Origin: JAAYSA01 sp035367155
GTDB taxonomy: Bacteria; Bacillota_I; Bacilli_A; RFN20; CAG-826
Reading direction: 5' to 3'
DNA: 38,773 nt
Assembly: GCA_035367155.1 (NCBI GenBank)
Contig: DAOSJI010000010.1
Span: forward strand, 1 to 38,773
Positions 13,804 through 21,066 of the stretch are shown piece after piece. Position 1 is the first letter of the stretch. Each line of letters opens with the position of its first letter. The notes below the pieces were generated by a model that was not told the origin of the DNA, made no database searches, and saw nothing but the letters and a program-made list of their open reading frames with translations. Both the position numbers and the translations under genes were made by a program.

Positions 13804-16206
13804 ATGTTTAGTAGTAAAGAAAGATTCGTAAGTGAATTTAATAAGCGTTTAGTTGAAAAATATGGTCGCTCAGTCGATGATGCCCATATTACAGAACGCT
13901 ACGACGTCCTTGGACGAATGGTTCGCGATTACGCCAATATTAACTGGCGAACAACTCGCGAAAAAACACTAAAAAATAAACAAAAACAATTAATATATTT
14001 CTCAATGGAATTTTTAATTGGTCGTCTTTTAATAAATAATCTTCAAAATCTAGGTATATATGAAGTTGTAAAAGAAGGATTAGCTAGTATTGGTATGGAC
14101 CTTCATGACCTAGAAGAACAAGAAATTGATGCGGGTCTAGGTAACGGCGGTCTTGGCCGTCTTGCCGCCTGTTTTCTTGATTCCATCGCTTCCTTAGGTT
14201 ATCCAGGAAGCGGAAACTGTATTCGTTATGAATACGGTTTCTTCCGTCAAAAAATCGTTAATGGTAAACAAATCGAAGTACCAGATCAATGGCTCGTTAA
14301 CGGTAACGTTTGGGAAGTAAGAAAACCAAAACACGCCGTAGAAGTTAAGTTTTATGGTTCAGCTGAAACATATGGTAAGCCAGATGGTACATTTGGAGTT
14401 CGTACTGTTAATCCAGTCTGCGTTAAAGCAGTTCCTTATGATATGAGTGTTATTGGTTACCGTAATAAAGTAACAAATACGCTTCGACTTTGGAGTGCTG
14501 AACCTAGTGAAAGTAATCTTCCAACTGATCAACCATTTGAAGAATACTTAGCGACAATTAGAGAACTATGTCACGGTCTATATCCAGATGATAGCACCGA
14601 AAAAGGCAAGATTTTACGGCTCCGCCAACAATATTTCCTTGTTAGTGCTGGACTTTTAAGTGCAACGCGAGGACACTATCGTCGCTATAAGACACTGTTA
14701 AATTTCCATGAACACTATGTCTTCCAACTTAACGATACCCATCCAATTTTAGCAATTCCTGAATTAATGCGGATTATGATGGATGAATATGGCTTTGGTT
14801 GGGATGAAAGCTATGAAGTCGTTAGTAAAACGTTTGCCTATACTAATCACACCATCATGGCAGAAGCACTTGAAAAATGGCCAGTAACTTATGTTCAACG
14901 CCTAATTCCGCGCTGCTATATGATTATTGAAGAAATTCATCGTCGCAGCCAAAATTACTTTATTGAAAAAGGCTTTTCTCATCACGATAGAAGACAAATG
15001 GCGATTATTAAAGACGGCATGATTCATATGACAAACTTAGCGATTTATACTTGTTTTTCAATTAACGGAGTCGCTGCCCTTCATACAGAAATCTTAAAGA
15101 AAGATACCTTTAATGAGTTTTATCGTCTCTTCCCTACAAAGTTTAATAATAAAACAAACGGCGTTACTCACCGTAGATGGTTCTTATATGCTAATCCAGA
15201 ACTTTCAAGTTATGTAACAAGTAGAATTGGTAAAAGCTGGATTACTAAACCTGAAGATTTAAATAAACTAATGAAGTTTGTTGATAATAAAGCAACTCAA
15301 AAACGCTTCTTAGAAATAAAAAGAGTAAAGAAACAACAACTCGTTGATTATATTAAAGAACATAACAACATTGATATTGATATTGATTCAATTTTTGATA
15401 TTCAAATTAAGCGTCTTCACGCCTATAAACGACAATTAATGAATATCTTTAGAATTATGCATCTATATTTTGAGATGAAAAATGATCCCTCATTTAGAAT
15501 TCATCCAATTACCTTTATTTTTGGTGCTAAAGCTGCCCCAAGCTACTACTTTGCCAAAAAAGTTATTGAACTAATTTTAGGCGTAGCAGATGTAATTAAT
15601 AACGACGAAGAAACATCTAAATTTATGAAAGTTGTCTTTATTGAAAATTATGGCGTAAGTAGTGCAGAAATCCTTATTCCTGCAGCAGATATTAGCGAAC
15701 AAATAAGTACCGCTGGAAAAGAAGCAAGCGGAACCGGAAATATGAAGTTTATGATGAACGGTGCGCTAACCTTAGGAACTCTAGATGGTGCAAACGTTGA
15801 AATTAACGAAAAAGTTGGTGATGAACATAGCTTTATCTTTGGTTTAACCGAACCAGAAGTTATTGAACTTCGCTGCAAAGGCTATAACGTTTGGGATATG
15901 TATCACAATGATTATAAAGTTCGTCGTCTTGTTGATAGTCTAATTGATGGGACTTGGTCAGGTGGCGATAAAGATCGCTTCCGTGTCATCTTTGATGAAT
16001 TAATGCATCGTAACGATGAATACCTTATCTTTACAGACTTAGACGCCTATTTAATCCGTACTGATGATATCGTTACTTACTATCGAGATAAAGAAGCTTG
16101 GGCACGAAGTTGTCTAATTAATATTGCTCAAAGCGGCTTTTTCTCAACAGACCGAACAATTCAACAATATGTTGATGATATTTGGCATCTTAAGAAGCTA
16201 AAATAG
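13804..16206 (+). CDS. glgP: Glycogen / alpha-glucan phosphorylase
   Basis: This 800-residue GT35 enzyme releases glucose-1-phosphate from glycogen chain ends using PLP. Visible family features are I-Y-F-S-M-E-F-L-I-G-R near the N terminus, G-L-G-N-G-G-L-G-R-L-A-A-C-F-L-D, Q-L-N-D-T-H-P, the V-T-H-R-R-W loop, I-K-R-L-H-A-Y-K-R-Q, and the PLP site E-A-S-G-T-G-N-M-K-F-M-M-N-G with K648 as the Schiff-base lysine. The length matches bacterial GlgP. A TGAGG precedes the ATG. It lies 15 nt after glgB and 2 nt before the dUTPase gene. Maltodextrin phosphorylase (MalP) is possible on sequence alone; the glgB neighbour favours glycogen. Confidence 0.96.
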   Translation: MFSSKERFVSEFNKRLVEKYGRSVDDAHITERYDVLGRMVRDYANINWRTTREKTLKNKQKQLIYFSMEFLIGRLLINNLQNLGIYEVVKEGLASIGMDLHDLEEQEIDAGLGNGGLGRLAACFLDSIASLGYPGSGNCIRYEYGFFRQKIVNGKQIEVPDQWLVNGNVWEVRKPKHAVEVKFYGSAETYGKPDGTFGVRTVNPVCVKAVPYDMSVIGYRNKVTNTLRLWSAEPSESNLPTDQPFEEYLATIRELCHGLYPDDSTEKGKILRLRQQYFLVSAGLLSATRGHYRRYKTLLNFHEHYVFQLNDTHPILAIPELMRIMMDEYGFGWDESYEVVSKTFAYTNHTIMAEALEKWPVTYVQRLIPRCYMIIEEIHRRSQNYFIEKGFSHHDRRQMAIIKDGMIHMTNLAIYTCFSINGVAALHTEILKKDTFNEFYRLFPTKFNNKTNGVTHRRWFLYANPELSSYVTSRIGKSWITKPEDLNKLMKFVDNKATQKRFLEIKRVKKQQLVDYIKEHNNIDIDIDSIFDIQIKRLHAYKRQLMNIFRIMHLYFEMKNDPSFRIHPITFIFGAKAAPSYYFAKKVIELILGVADVINNDEETSKFMKVVFIENYGVSSAEILIPAADISEQISTAGKEASGTGNMKFMMNGALTLGTLDGANVEINEKVGDEHSFIFGLTEPEVIELRCKGYNVWDMYHNDYKVRRLVDSLIDGTWSGGDKDRFRVIFDELMHRNDEYLIFTDLDAYLIRTDDIVTYYRDKEAWARSCLINIAQSGFFSTDRTIQQYVDDIWHLKKLK

Positions 16207-16208
16207 TT

Positions 16209-16706
16209 ATGAAGATAGACTTAAAAGAACTTCAAAAAGTTCAACTAGAACTTGATATAAATATTAATGAGCGACACGCTACCTCATATGAGACAACAAA
16301 AGATGAGCGCCTATTAGCGCTTCTAGTTGAGGTTGCTGAACTTGCTAATGCAACACGTACTTTTAAGTATTGGTCGCTTAAAGGTAGTGAAGATCGCTCT
16401 ACACTTCTAGAAGAATATGCTGATGGCCTTCACTTTCTTTTATCGCTTTCTCTTGCCTATAAATTAGAACTTCCCATTTTTGAAGTTAACATTAGCGATA
16501 AAGAAAAAACGCTGACAGAAGCGTTTTTAGATACTTTTAAAGCAATTGATACATTTAATAAGCGTCGCTGCAGGGGAAGTTTAAAGCGAGCCTTTGAAGA
16601 ATTTCTTCGTTTAGGCCTATATCTTTCCTTTTCTAGCAAAGATATAATTGATGCATATTATGATAAAATAAAAATTAACTATAAAAGACAAGAAGAAAAC
16701 TACTAG
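16209..16706 (+). CDS. Dimeric-type dUTP diphosphatase
   Basis: This 165-residue protein fits the dUTPase_2 family, all-alpha dimeric enzymes related to MazG. They hydrolyse dUTP to dUMP, which keeps uracil out of DNA and feeds dTMP synthesis. Metal-binding motifs are visible: E-V-A-E-L-A-N-A-T-R-T-F-K-Y-W (about 41-55) and E-E-Y-A-D-G-L-H-F (about 69-77). A third helix with Y-D-K-I-K closes the protein. It starts 2 nt after the glgP stop without a clear ribosome binding site, so translation may be coupled. It probably shares the glgB-glgP transcript, although its function belongs with the replication genes. Confidence 0.88.
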   Translation: MKIDLKELQKVQLELDININERHATSYETTKDERLLALLVEVAELANATRTFKYWSLKGSEDRSTLLEEYADGLHFLLSLSLAYKLELPIFEVNISDKEKTLTEAFLDTFKAIDTFNKRRCRGSLKRAFEEFLRLGLYLSFSSKDIIDAYYDKIKINYKRQEENY

Positions 16707-16722
16707 AAAGGAGCTACATATT

Positions 16723-17814
16723 ATGAAAGAAAATTTAGCTCATCTTGACTTACTTAAAAGATTAAGTGAAACCTCTGGCATCAGCGGTAATGAAAAGCGA
16801 ATTAGCAAAATCATTAGCGATGAACTTGCTCCAGTTGTTGATGAAATAACCTATGATAATTTAGGTTCTATTATTGCTCAACTTAAAGGCAAAGAAGGTG
16901 CTCCAAAAGTTTTATTAACCGCTCATATGGATGAAATTGGCTTTTTAGTTCAAAAAATTGAAGATAATGGCTTCCTCCGTCTTCATAATGTTGGGGGCTG
17001 GTGGGGACATGTAATTCCTGCTCATGAATTTAGCGTTACAACTAGAGAAGGTAAAGACTATATTGGTGTTACGGGTGCTCAACCTCCTCACGGCATGAGT
17101 GCAGAGTTAAGAAATAAAGTCATGGAACTAAAAGATATGTACCTTGATATTGGTGCATCTTCCAAAGAAGAAGTTGAAAAAATGGGTATTCGCATTGGTG
17201 ATGCTGTTACCCCACTTCAAAAGTTCCGTGTTCTAAATAACTCTAAAAACTTGCTTGGTAAAGCTTGGGATGACCGCATTGCAGTAGCAGTTGGTATTGA
17301 AGTTATGAAACGCCTTAAAAAAGAGGGTCACCGTGCTAATGTAGCCTTTGCAGGTACTGTTCAAGAAGAAGTTGGCCTACGAGGTGCAAAAACTGCTACA
17401 TACCACGTTAAACCTGATATTGGCTTTGCCCTTGATGTTACAATGAGTTATGACCTACCTAGTTCACCAAATATGCCAACTAAACTAGGTGAAGGCGTTG
17501 CTTTAAGCGTTATGGATGGAAGCGTTATTGCTCATCGCGGTCTATTTGACTTTGTTGAAGCAATTGCAAAAAAACATAATATTAAGTATACCTATGATCT
17601 ATTAACCGCGGGCGGAACTGATTCAGGTGAAATCCATAAATCATTTGACGGCGTCGTTAATATGACACTTAGTTTACCGTGCCGCTATTTCCATAGTCAT
17701 GTAAGTATTGTTAATCATGATGATTTTATGGCTGCAATTGATCTATTAGTTGAAGTAATTAAAGCTCTAGATGAAAAAGCACTAGAAAAATTAATTGCTA
17801 GTAAATTCGAATAA
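16723..17814 (+). CDS. M42-family metallopeptidase (glutamyl aminopeptidase / endoglucanase-like)
   Basis: This 363-residue protein belongs to the M42 aminopeptidases, di-metal cytosolic enzymes that trim peptides in large tetrahedral assemblies. Ligand and catalytic motifs are present in order: A-H-M-D-E-I-G-F (metal His and Asp), W-D-D-R-I-A (bridging Asp), V-Q-E-E-V-G-L-R-G-A (catalytic Glu and ligand Glu), F-A-L-D-V-T (ligand Asp), G-G-T-D-S-G and C-R-Y-F-H-S-H-V-S (last His). The ATG is preceded by a good AAAGGAG. It is the last gene before a 12-bp terminator. Homologues are often labelled cellulase M, but the peptidase role is better established. Substrate preference cannot be read from sequence. 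Confidence 0.92.
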   Translation: MKENLAHLDLLKRLSETSGISGNEKRISKIISDELAPVVDEITYDNLGSIIAQLKGKEGAPKVLLTAHMDEIGFLVQKIEDNGFLRLHNVGGWWGHVIPAHEFSVTTREGKDYIGVTGAQPPHGMSAELRNKVMELKDMYLDIGASSKEEVEKMGIRIGDAVTPLQKFRVLNNSKNLLGKAWDDRIAVAVGIEVMKRLKKEGHRANVAFAGTVQEEVGLRGAKTATYHVKPDIGFALDVTMSYDLPSSPNMPTKLGEGVALSVMDGSVIAHRGLFDFVEAIAKKHNIKYTYDLLTAGGTDSGEIHKSFDGVVNMTLSLPCRYFHSHVSIVNHDDFMAAIDLLVEVIKALDEKALEKLIASKFE

Positions 17815-17819
17815 TAAAC

Positions 17820-17837
17820 TTATTAACATGTTAATAA
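17820..17837. repeat. 18-bp perfect palindrome after the M42 peptidase gene
   Basis: TTATTAACATGTTAATAA is self-complementary over all 18 bases. It begins 5 nt after the M42 stop and touches the following terminator. Its core resembles the TTAAC-nn-GTTAA layout of AdcR-type zinc operators, although no promoter is visible here. Confidence 0.6.
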
Positions 17838-17865
17838 AAGGTGGATGAGTGACATCCACCTTTTT
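17836..17865. terminator. Bidirectional terminator between M42 peptidase and DUF523 genes
   Basis: AAAAGGTGGATG and CATCCACCTTTT form a perfect 12-bp stem with the loop AGTGA. It can end the glgB to M42 transcript (+) and the DUF523 transcript (-), whose stop is at 17864. Confidence 0.9.
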
Positions 17866-18304
17866 ACAATAATTTTTCTATTTCGTTTTCACTATAGATT
17901 GTTAGACCCTCTTTTTTTAAGAGGCGAACTGTAACTCCGTCCCCCTTAATTAGGGTACGAGTAAAAGTACCATCATAAATTTCACCACTTCCACAGGAAG
18001 GACTTTTACCTTTTAAAAGTGCTTTCTTAATACCATACTTTTTAACGATTGCAAGTGCTTTTCTTGCTCCATCTTCATATTCAAGAGTACGGTCAACGCC
18101 ACTTCTTGAAATGATGCGACCATCTTTTTCTTCGCACGGTTCACGTGGAGTAGTTAGACCACCTTGTACCTCGGGACAAATGGGGTAGAGTTCATATTTA
18201 GCTCGAAGAAGAAAAAGAACATCGAGCTCATTACTATTCCCGTCATAGCGGCATCTTGTGCCTAAAAAACATGCTGATATTAGAAGTGGTTCTTTTTTAT
18301 TCAT
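17864..18304 (-). CDS. DUF523 family protein
   Basis: This 146-residue protein matches DUF523. The N terminus reads L-L-I-S-A-C-F-L-G-T-R-C-R-Y-D-G, then C-P-E-V-Q-G-G-L-T-T-P-R-E-P-C-E, and K-G-K-S-P-S-C-G-S-G in the middle, so several conserved Cys residues are present. The family's biochemical role is not settled; I assign none. No Shine-Dalgarno precedes the ATG. Instead a -35 (TTGCAA), 17 nt, and a -10 (TTTAAT) place the hexamer exactly 6 nt from the start, suggesting a leaderless mRNA. It diverges from the YgjP-like gene, which shows the same arrangement. Confidence 0.85.
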   Translation of the reverse strand: MNKKEPLLISACFLGTRCRYDGNSNELDVLFLLRAKYELYPICPEVQGGLTTPREPCEEKDGRIISRSGVDRTLEYEDGARKALAIVKKYGIKKALLKGKSPSCGSGEIYDGTFTRTLIKGDGVTVRLLKKEGLTIYSENEIEKLL

Positions 18305-18309
18305 AATCT

Positions 18310-18334
18310 AATTAAACTAAAGTTAAGTTTAATT
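18310..18334. repeat. Inverted repeat in the DUF523 / YgjP-like divergent promoter region
   Basis: AATTAAACT and AGTTTAATT are perfect 9-bp arms around 7 nt. The dyad covers the -10 and spacer of the DUF523 promoter, so it could be an operator. A second dyad, GTTAAT-T-ATTAAC (18357-18369), lies between it and the YgjP-like -10. Confidence 0.5.
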
Positions 18335-18339
18335 TGCAA
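18311..18339 (-). promoter_or_regulatory. Promoter of the DUF523 gene, leaderless layout
   Basis: On the minus strand TTGCAA, 17 nt, TTTAAT, then 6 nt (TAGATT) and ATG. With the usual 6-8 nt from -10 to the start site, transcription would begin at or next to the start codon. Confidence 0.55.
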
Positions 18340-18377
18340 TAAGTTAATTTAGGTTCGTTAATTATTAACCTATAAGG

Positions 18378-18383
18378 TATAAT
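18378..18383 (+). promoter_or_regulatory. -10 element of the YgjP-like gene, leaderless layout
   Basis: A perfect TATAAT is followed by TAAACT and then ATG, leaving 6 nt between hexamer and start codon. There is no Shine-Dalgarno. The -35 is weak (TTCGTT, 18 nt upstream). Confidence 0.6.
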
Positions 18384-18389
18384 TAAACT

Positions 18390-19040
18390 ATGATTTTAAA
18401 AGCACCTTTAATATATGAAGTAGAAGTTGAAGGTAGAATAGAAAGACTTCTAGTTACCAAAAAGCGGATTAAGCAACTTTATTTTCGCTATGACGCAAAA
18501 AGTAGGATGTTTAAAGTAAGTGCACCAATACTAACAAGTAAAGATTTTATTATTAAGACTTTTTTAGGTAAGTATCAGCAAATTAGAAAACTAAAAAAAG
18601 AGATTTTATATGAAAAAGATGGCTATACTTATTATCGAGGTAACTTAGTCTCATTTAAGAAACTAAATGATATGTTAAATCCTAAAAAAGAAATAACTAA
18701 CCTAACTAGTTTATATAGTAACGAGAAAAAATCATTTAAAGAATATATAGAAGGACGTGTTAGATATTTTGAACACTTGATGAATATAAAAGTTCCATAC
18801 AATGTTAATGTTCGATTATACAAATCAATTTGGGGTTCTCATCGCCTAAATACAAAAACTATTTCATTTAACATTAGACTTATTCACTATAGTGACGAAG
18901 TAATAGATTCAATTGTAATTCATGAATTAGCACATCACTTTGAAGCTAATCATCAAAAGAAGTTTTATGATATTGTTAAAAAGTATTGTCCTAATTATAA
19001 AAAGCATCATCAAAGTTTAAAAGGAGGCTTATTTAAATGA
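18390..19040 (+). CDS. YgjP-like zinc metallopeptidase domain protein (DUF45)
   Basis: This 216-residue protein has the YgjP/DUF45 layout: an N-terminal beta-rich part, a middle segment with W-G-S-H-R-L-N-T-K-T-I-S-F-N, and the zincin signature H-E-L-A-H-H-F-E-A-N-H (about residues 178-188), whose final His is the third ligand as in this M48-related family. It is cytosolic, with no signal peptide. The physiological substrate is unknown. Its TGA overlaps the ATG of the trmH-like gene (ATGA), so they form a two-gene unit. The promoter places the -10 exactly 6 nt before the ATG and no ribosome binding site is visible. Confidence 0.85.
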   Translation: MILKAPLIYEVEVEGRIERLLVTKKRIKQLYFRYDAKSRMFKVSAPILTSKDFIIKTFLGKYQQIRKLKKEILYEKDGYTYYRGNLVSFKKLNDMLNPKKEITNLTSLYSNEKKSFKEYIEGRVRYFEHLMNIKVPYNVNVRLYKSIWGSHRLNTKTISFNIRLIHYSDEVIDSIVIHELAHHFEANHQKKFYDIVKKYCPNYKKHHQSLKGGLFK

Positions 19041-19765
19041 AGGAAGTAATAAAAAGTAGAAGTAACGCTCGTGTTAAAGAGTGGCTTAAACTTCGTGATG
19101 GTAAAAATCCTACCCTTTATTTAATTGAAGGCGAGATCATGGTTAGTTATGCTCTTAAGCTTGGAGTAGTTGAAACACTTATTACAACTGATTTAGATAC
19201 TCCCTCTAACTTAGCTAGCGAAGTCATCTATATAAGTAAAGAAGTAGCTTCTAAACTTACTTCATATGTAACATCACAAAATGTCTTTGCAACGATTAAA
19301 AAAGAGAGTAAACCTCTTGATACAAGTAAACCTCTTATTTATCTAGATGATGTTAAAGATCCAAGTAACTTAGGTGCGATTATGCGCTCTGCCTTAGCAT
19401 TTGATTTTGGTGGAGTTATCGCTTCAAGAAGAAGTGTTAACTTTTATAATGATAAAGTTATCAGTGCTGCTAAGGGAGCACACTTCATTCTCCCAATCAC
19501 GAGTATGGATGAAAATGAGCTAATAGAGTTTTGTAAAAAGAACACATATAAATTAACTACAACGCGACTTAATAACGCCCAAAAATCTACTAATTTTGCG
19601 TTTTTGCTTAAAACAATGCTTGTGGTAGGTAATGAGGCCCGTGGTGTTTCTCCCTCTCTTCATAAACATGCTGATGCTACTATTTATATTCCAATTAAGC
19701 ATATTGATTCGCTAAATGTTGCTATTGCTGCTTCAATTTTAATGGAGAAAATTGCAAATCAATAA
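19037..19765 (+). CDS. TrmH/SpoU-family RNA 2'-O-methyltransferase
   Basis: This 242-residue SPOUT methyltransferase probably modifies a ribose in rRNA or tRNA using SAM bound in the C-terminal trefoil knot. The N-terminal substrate-binding part starts I-K-S-R-S-N-A-R-V-K, common to rRNA methylases of this group. Motif 1 is D-P-S-N-L-G-A-I-M-R (about 112-121), motif 2 V-V-G-N-E-A-R-G-V-S, and motif 3 I-P-I-K-H-I-D-S-L-N-V-A-I-A. A strong AAGGAGG inside the end of the upstream gene sets the start. Its place just upstream of pheST matches Bacillus ysgA. The target nucleotide cannot be told from sequence. Confidence 0.9.
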   Translation: MKEVIKSRSNARVKEWLKLRDGKNPTLYLIEGEIMVSYALKLGVVETLITTDLDTPSNLASEVIYISKEVASKLTSYVTSQNVFATIKKESKPLDTSKPLIYLDDVKDPSNLGAIMRSALAFDFGGVIASRRSVNFYNDKVISAAKGAHFILPITSMDENELIEFCKKNTYKLTTTRLNNAQKSTNFAFLLKTMLVVGNEARGVSPSLHKHADATIYIPIKHIDSLNVAIAASILMEKIANQ

Positions 19766-19795
19766 TCCACTTATAGTAGAAGTGGATTTTGTTTT
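19764..19795 (+). terminator. Terminator after the trmH-like gene
   Basis: AATCCACTT pairs with AAGTGGATT (9 bp, loop of 7), followed by TTGTTTTT. It separates this unit from the pheS promoter. Confidence 0.85.
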
Positions 19796-19805
19796 TAACT
19801 TATTA

Positions 19806-19814
19806 TGATATAAT
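19806..19814 (+). promoter_or_regulatory. Extended -10 promoter of pheST
   Basis: TGATATAAT is identical to the dnaB extended -10. The start site would fall near 19821, giving a leader of about 210 nt that holds the T-box. Confidence 0.6.
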
Positions 19815-19820
19815 AAAAAA

Positions 19821-20014
19821 GGCTTTGAAAAGGAGTAGTAAATACTAAACTACTTTACTAGGGACGAATGATAAGTGAAACCATTCGAAAGTAAGTAGTA
19901 TTGAATTCACCTTGGAGCTGGTTGATGACCCGTTAACTACGTTACAGTTATAACTAAGAGTGGAAAAAAGGATGGTACCACGGCTAAATGTCGTTCCTTG
20001 GCGCCACTTTTTTA
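19821..20014 (+). promoter_or_regulatory. T-box leader (tRNA-Phe) of pheST
   Basis: The T-box antiterminator core AAGGATGGTACCACGG (19968-19983) has TGGT, which would pair with the ACCA end of tRNA-Phe. Upstream, ACTACTTTACT (about 19842-19852) pairs with AGTAAGTAGT to form the Stem I distal helix. The specifier-loop region after it reads GAATTCACC, giving the Phe codon UUC at 19906-19908. Downstream, CCTTGGCGCC (19996-20005) can pair back with the T-box sequence to form a terminator with a T-run at 20008-20013. Low charged tRNA-Phe would allow read-through into pheS. Confidence 0.92.
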
Positions 20015-20029
20015 TTATCGGAGGCAAAA

Positions 20030-21061
20030 ATGGAAAAAGAATTCCTAAAAATCGAAAAAGAAGCATTAGAAGCAATTAATTTAGTTGCTGATCGTGCCTC
20101 TTTTAATGAAGTTCGTAACACCTATTTAAGTAAAAAGGGTGTTTTAAGTGACCTAATGAGTAAGATGAAGACACTCTCACAAGAAAAGCGACCACTCTAT
20201 GGTCAACTCGTTAATAATTTACGGAGTAAAATTAACGAAGCTCTTGAAGTTAAAAACGAACTTTTAGAAGCAAAAGAACTTGAAGAACAACTTAAAAAAG
20301 ACAAAATTGATTTAACTCTTCCAAGTATGAGCAAAAATAGTGCAGGTCTTAATCCATTTTTTGTTATAAAAGATGAAATGGAAGAAATATTTATTAGTAT
20401 GGGCTATGAAATAGCTGATGGTCCAGAAATAGAAGAAGATCACTATAACTTCGAACTTTTAAACATTCCAAAAGATCATCCTGCTAGAGATATGCAAGAT
20501 AGTTTCTACTTTAGTGAAACAATGCTTCTTCGAACTCATACCTCTCCAGTTCAAGCTCGCGTTATGCAAGATAAAAAAGGTGAATCTATAAAGATTATTT
20601 GTCCAGGCAAAGCCTATCGACGTGATAATGATGACCTAACTCATTCTCATCAATTTGCTCAAGTTGAAGGATTAGTTATTGATAAAAATATTACTCTAGG
20701 AAATTTAAAAGCAACCCTAGATTTATTTGTTAAAAAAATGTTTGGTGAAAAGCGAAAAACACGCTTTAGAGCATCATATTTTTCTTTTACTGAACCTTCA
20801 GTAGAAGTAGATATTAGCTGTTCTGAGTGCGATGGAGCAGGCTGTCTAACTTGTAAGGGTACAGGATGGATTGAAATTCTAGGCGCTGGAATGGTAAATG
20901 AAAACGTTCTTAGAATGAACGGTTATGATCCTAGTATTTACCAAGGCTTTGCCTTTGGTATTGGGATTGAGCGCGTTGCTATGCTTCGTTATGGAATCGA
21001 TGATATACGGCGAATTTATCAAAATGATATTAGATTTTTAGAGCAATTTAGAGCGAGGTAA
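20030..21061 (+). CDS. pheS: Phenylalanyl-tRNA synthetase alpha subunit
   Basis: This 343-residue class II synthetase subunit carries the active site that charges tRNA-Phe as an alpha2-beta2 enzyme with PheT. An N-terminal coiled-coil (about 1-90) binds tRNA. The catalytic domain shows D-H-P-A-R-D-M-Q-D-S-F-Y, the motif 2 region L-L-R-T-H-T-S-P-V-Q, F-A-Q-V-E-G and the motif 3 segment F-G-I-G-I-E-R-V-A-M-L-R-Y-G. I chose the ATG at 20030, preceded by CGGAGG. An in-frame ATG at 19988 would add 14 residues, but it lies inside the T-box terminator and lacks a ribosome binding site. A Cys cluster (C-S-E-C-D-G-A-G-C-L-T-C) is notable and could bind a metal. pheT follows after 5 nt. Confidence 0.97.
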   Translation: MEKEFLKIEKEALEAINLVADRASFNEVRNTYLSKKGVLSDLMSKMKTLSQEKRPLYGQLVNNLRSKINEALEVKNELLEAKELEEQLKKDKIDLTLPSMSKNSAGLNPFFVIKDEMEEIFISMGYEIADGPEIEEDHYNFELLNIPKDHPARDMQDSFYFSETMLLRTHTSPVQARVMQDKKGESIKIICPGKAYRRDNDDLTHSHQFAQVEGLVIDKNITLGNLKATLDLFVKKMFGEKRKTRFRASYFSFTEPSVEVDISCSECDGAGCLTCKGTGWIEILGAGMVNENVLRMNGYDPSIYQGFAFGIGIERVAMLRYGIDDIRRIYQNDIRFLEQFRAR

Positions 21062-21066
21062 GAGTT

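Noticed and set aside
19988..20029. Upstream in-frame ATG that would lengthen PheS by 14 residues
   Set aside because: It lies inside the T-box terminator hairpin, has no ribosome binding site, and the added residues are unlike PheS. The ATG at 20030 has CGGAGG ahead.
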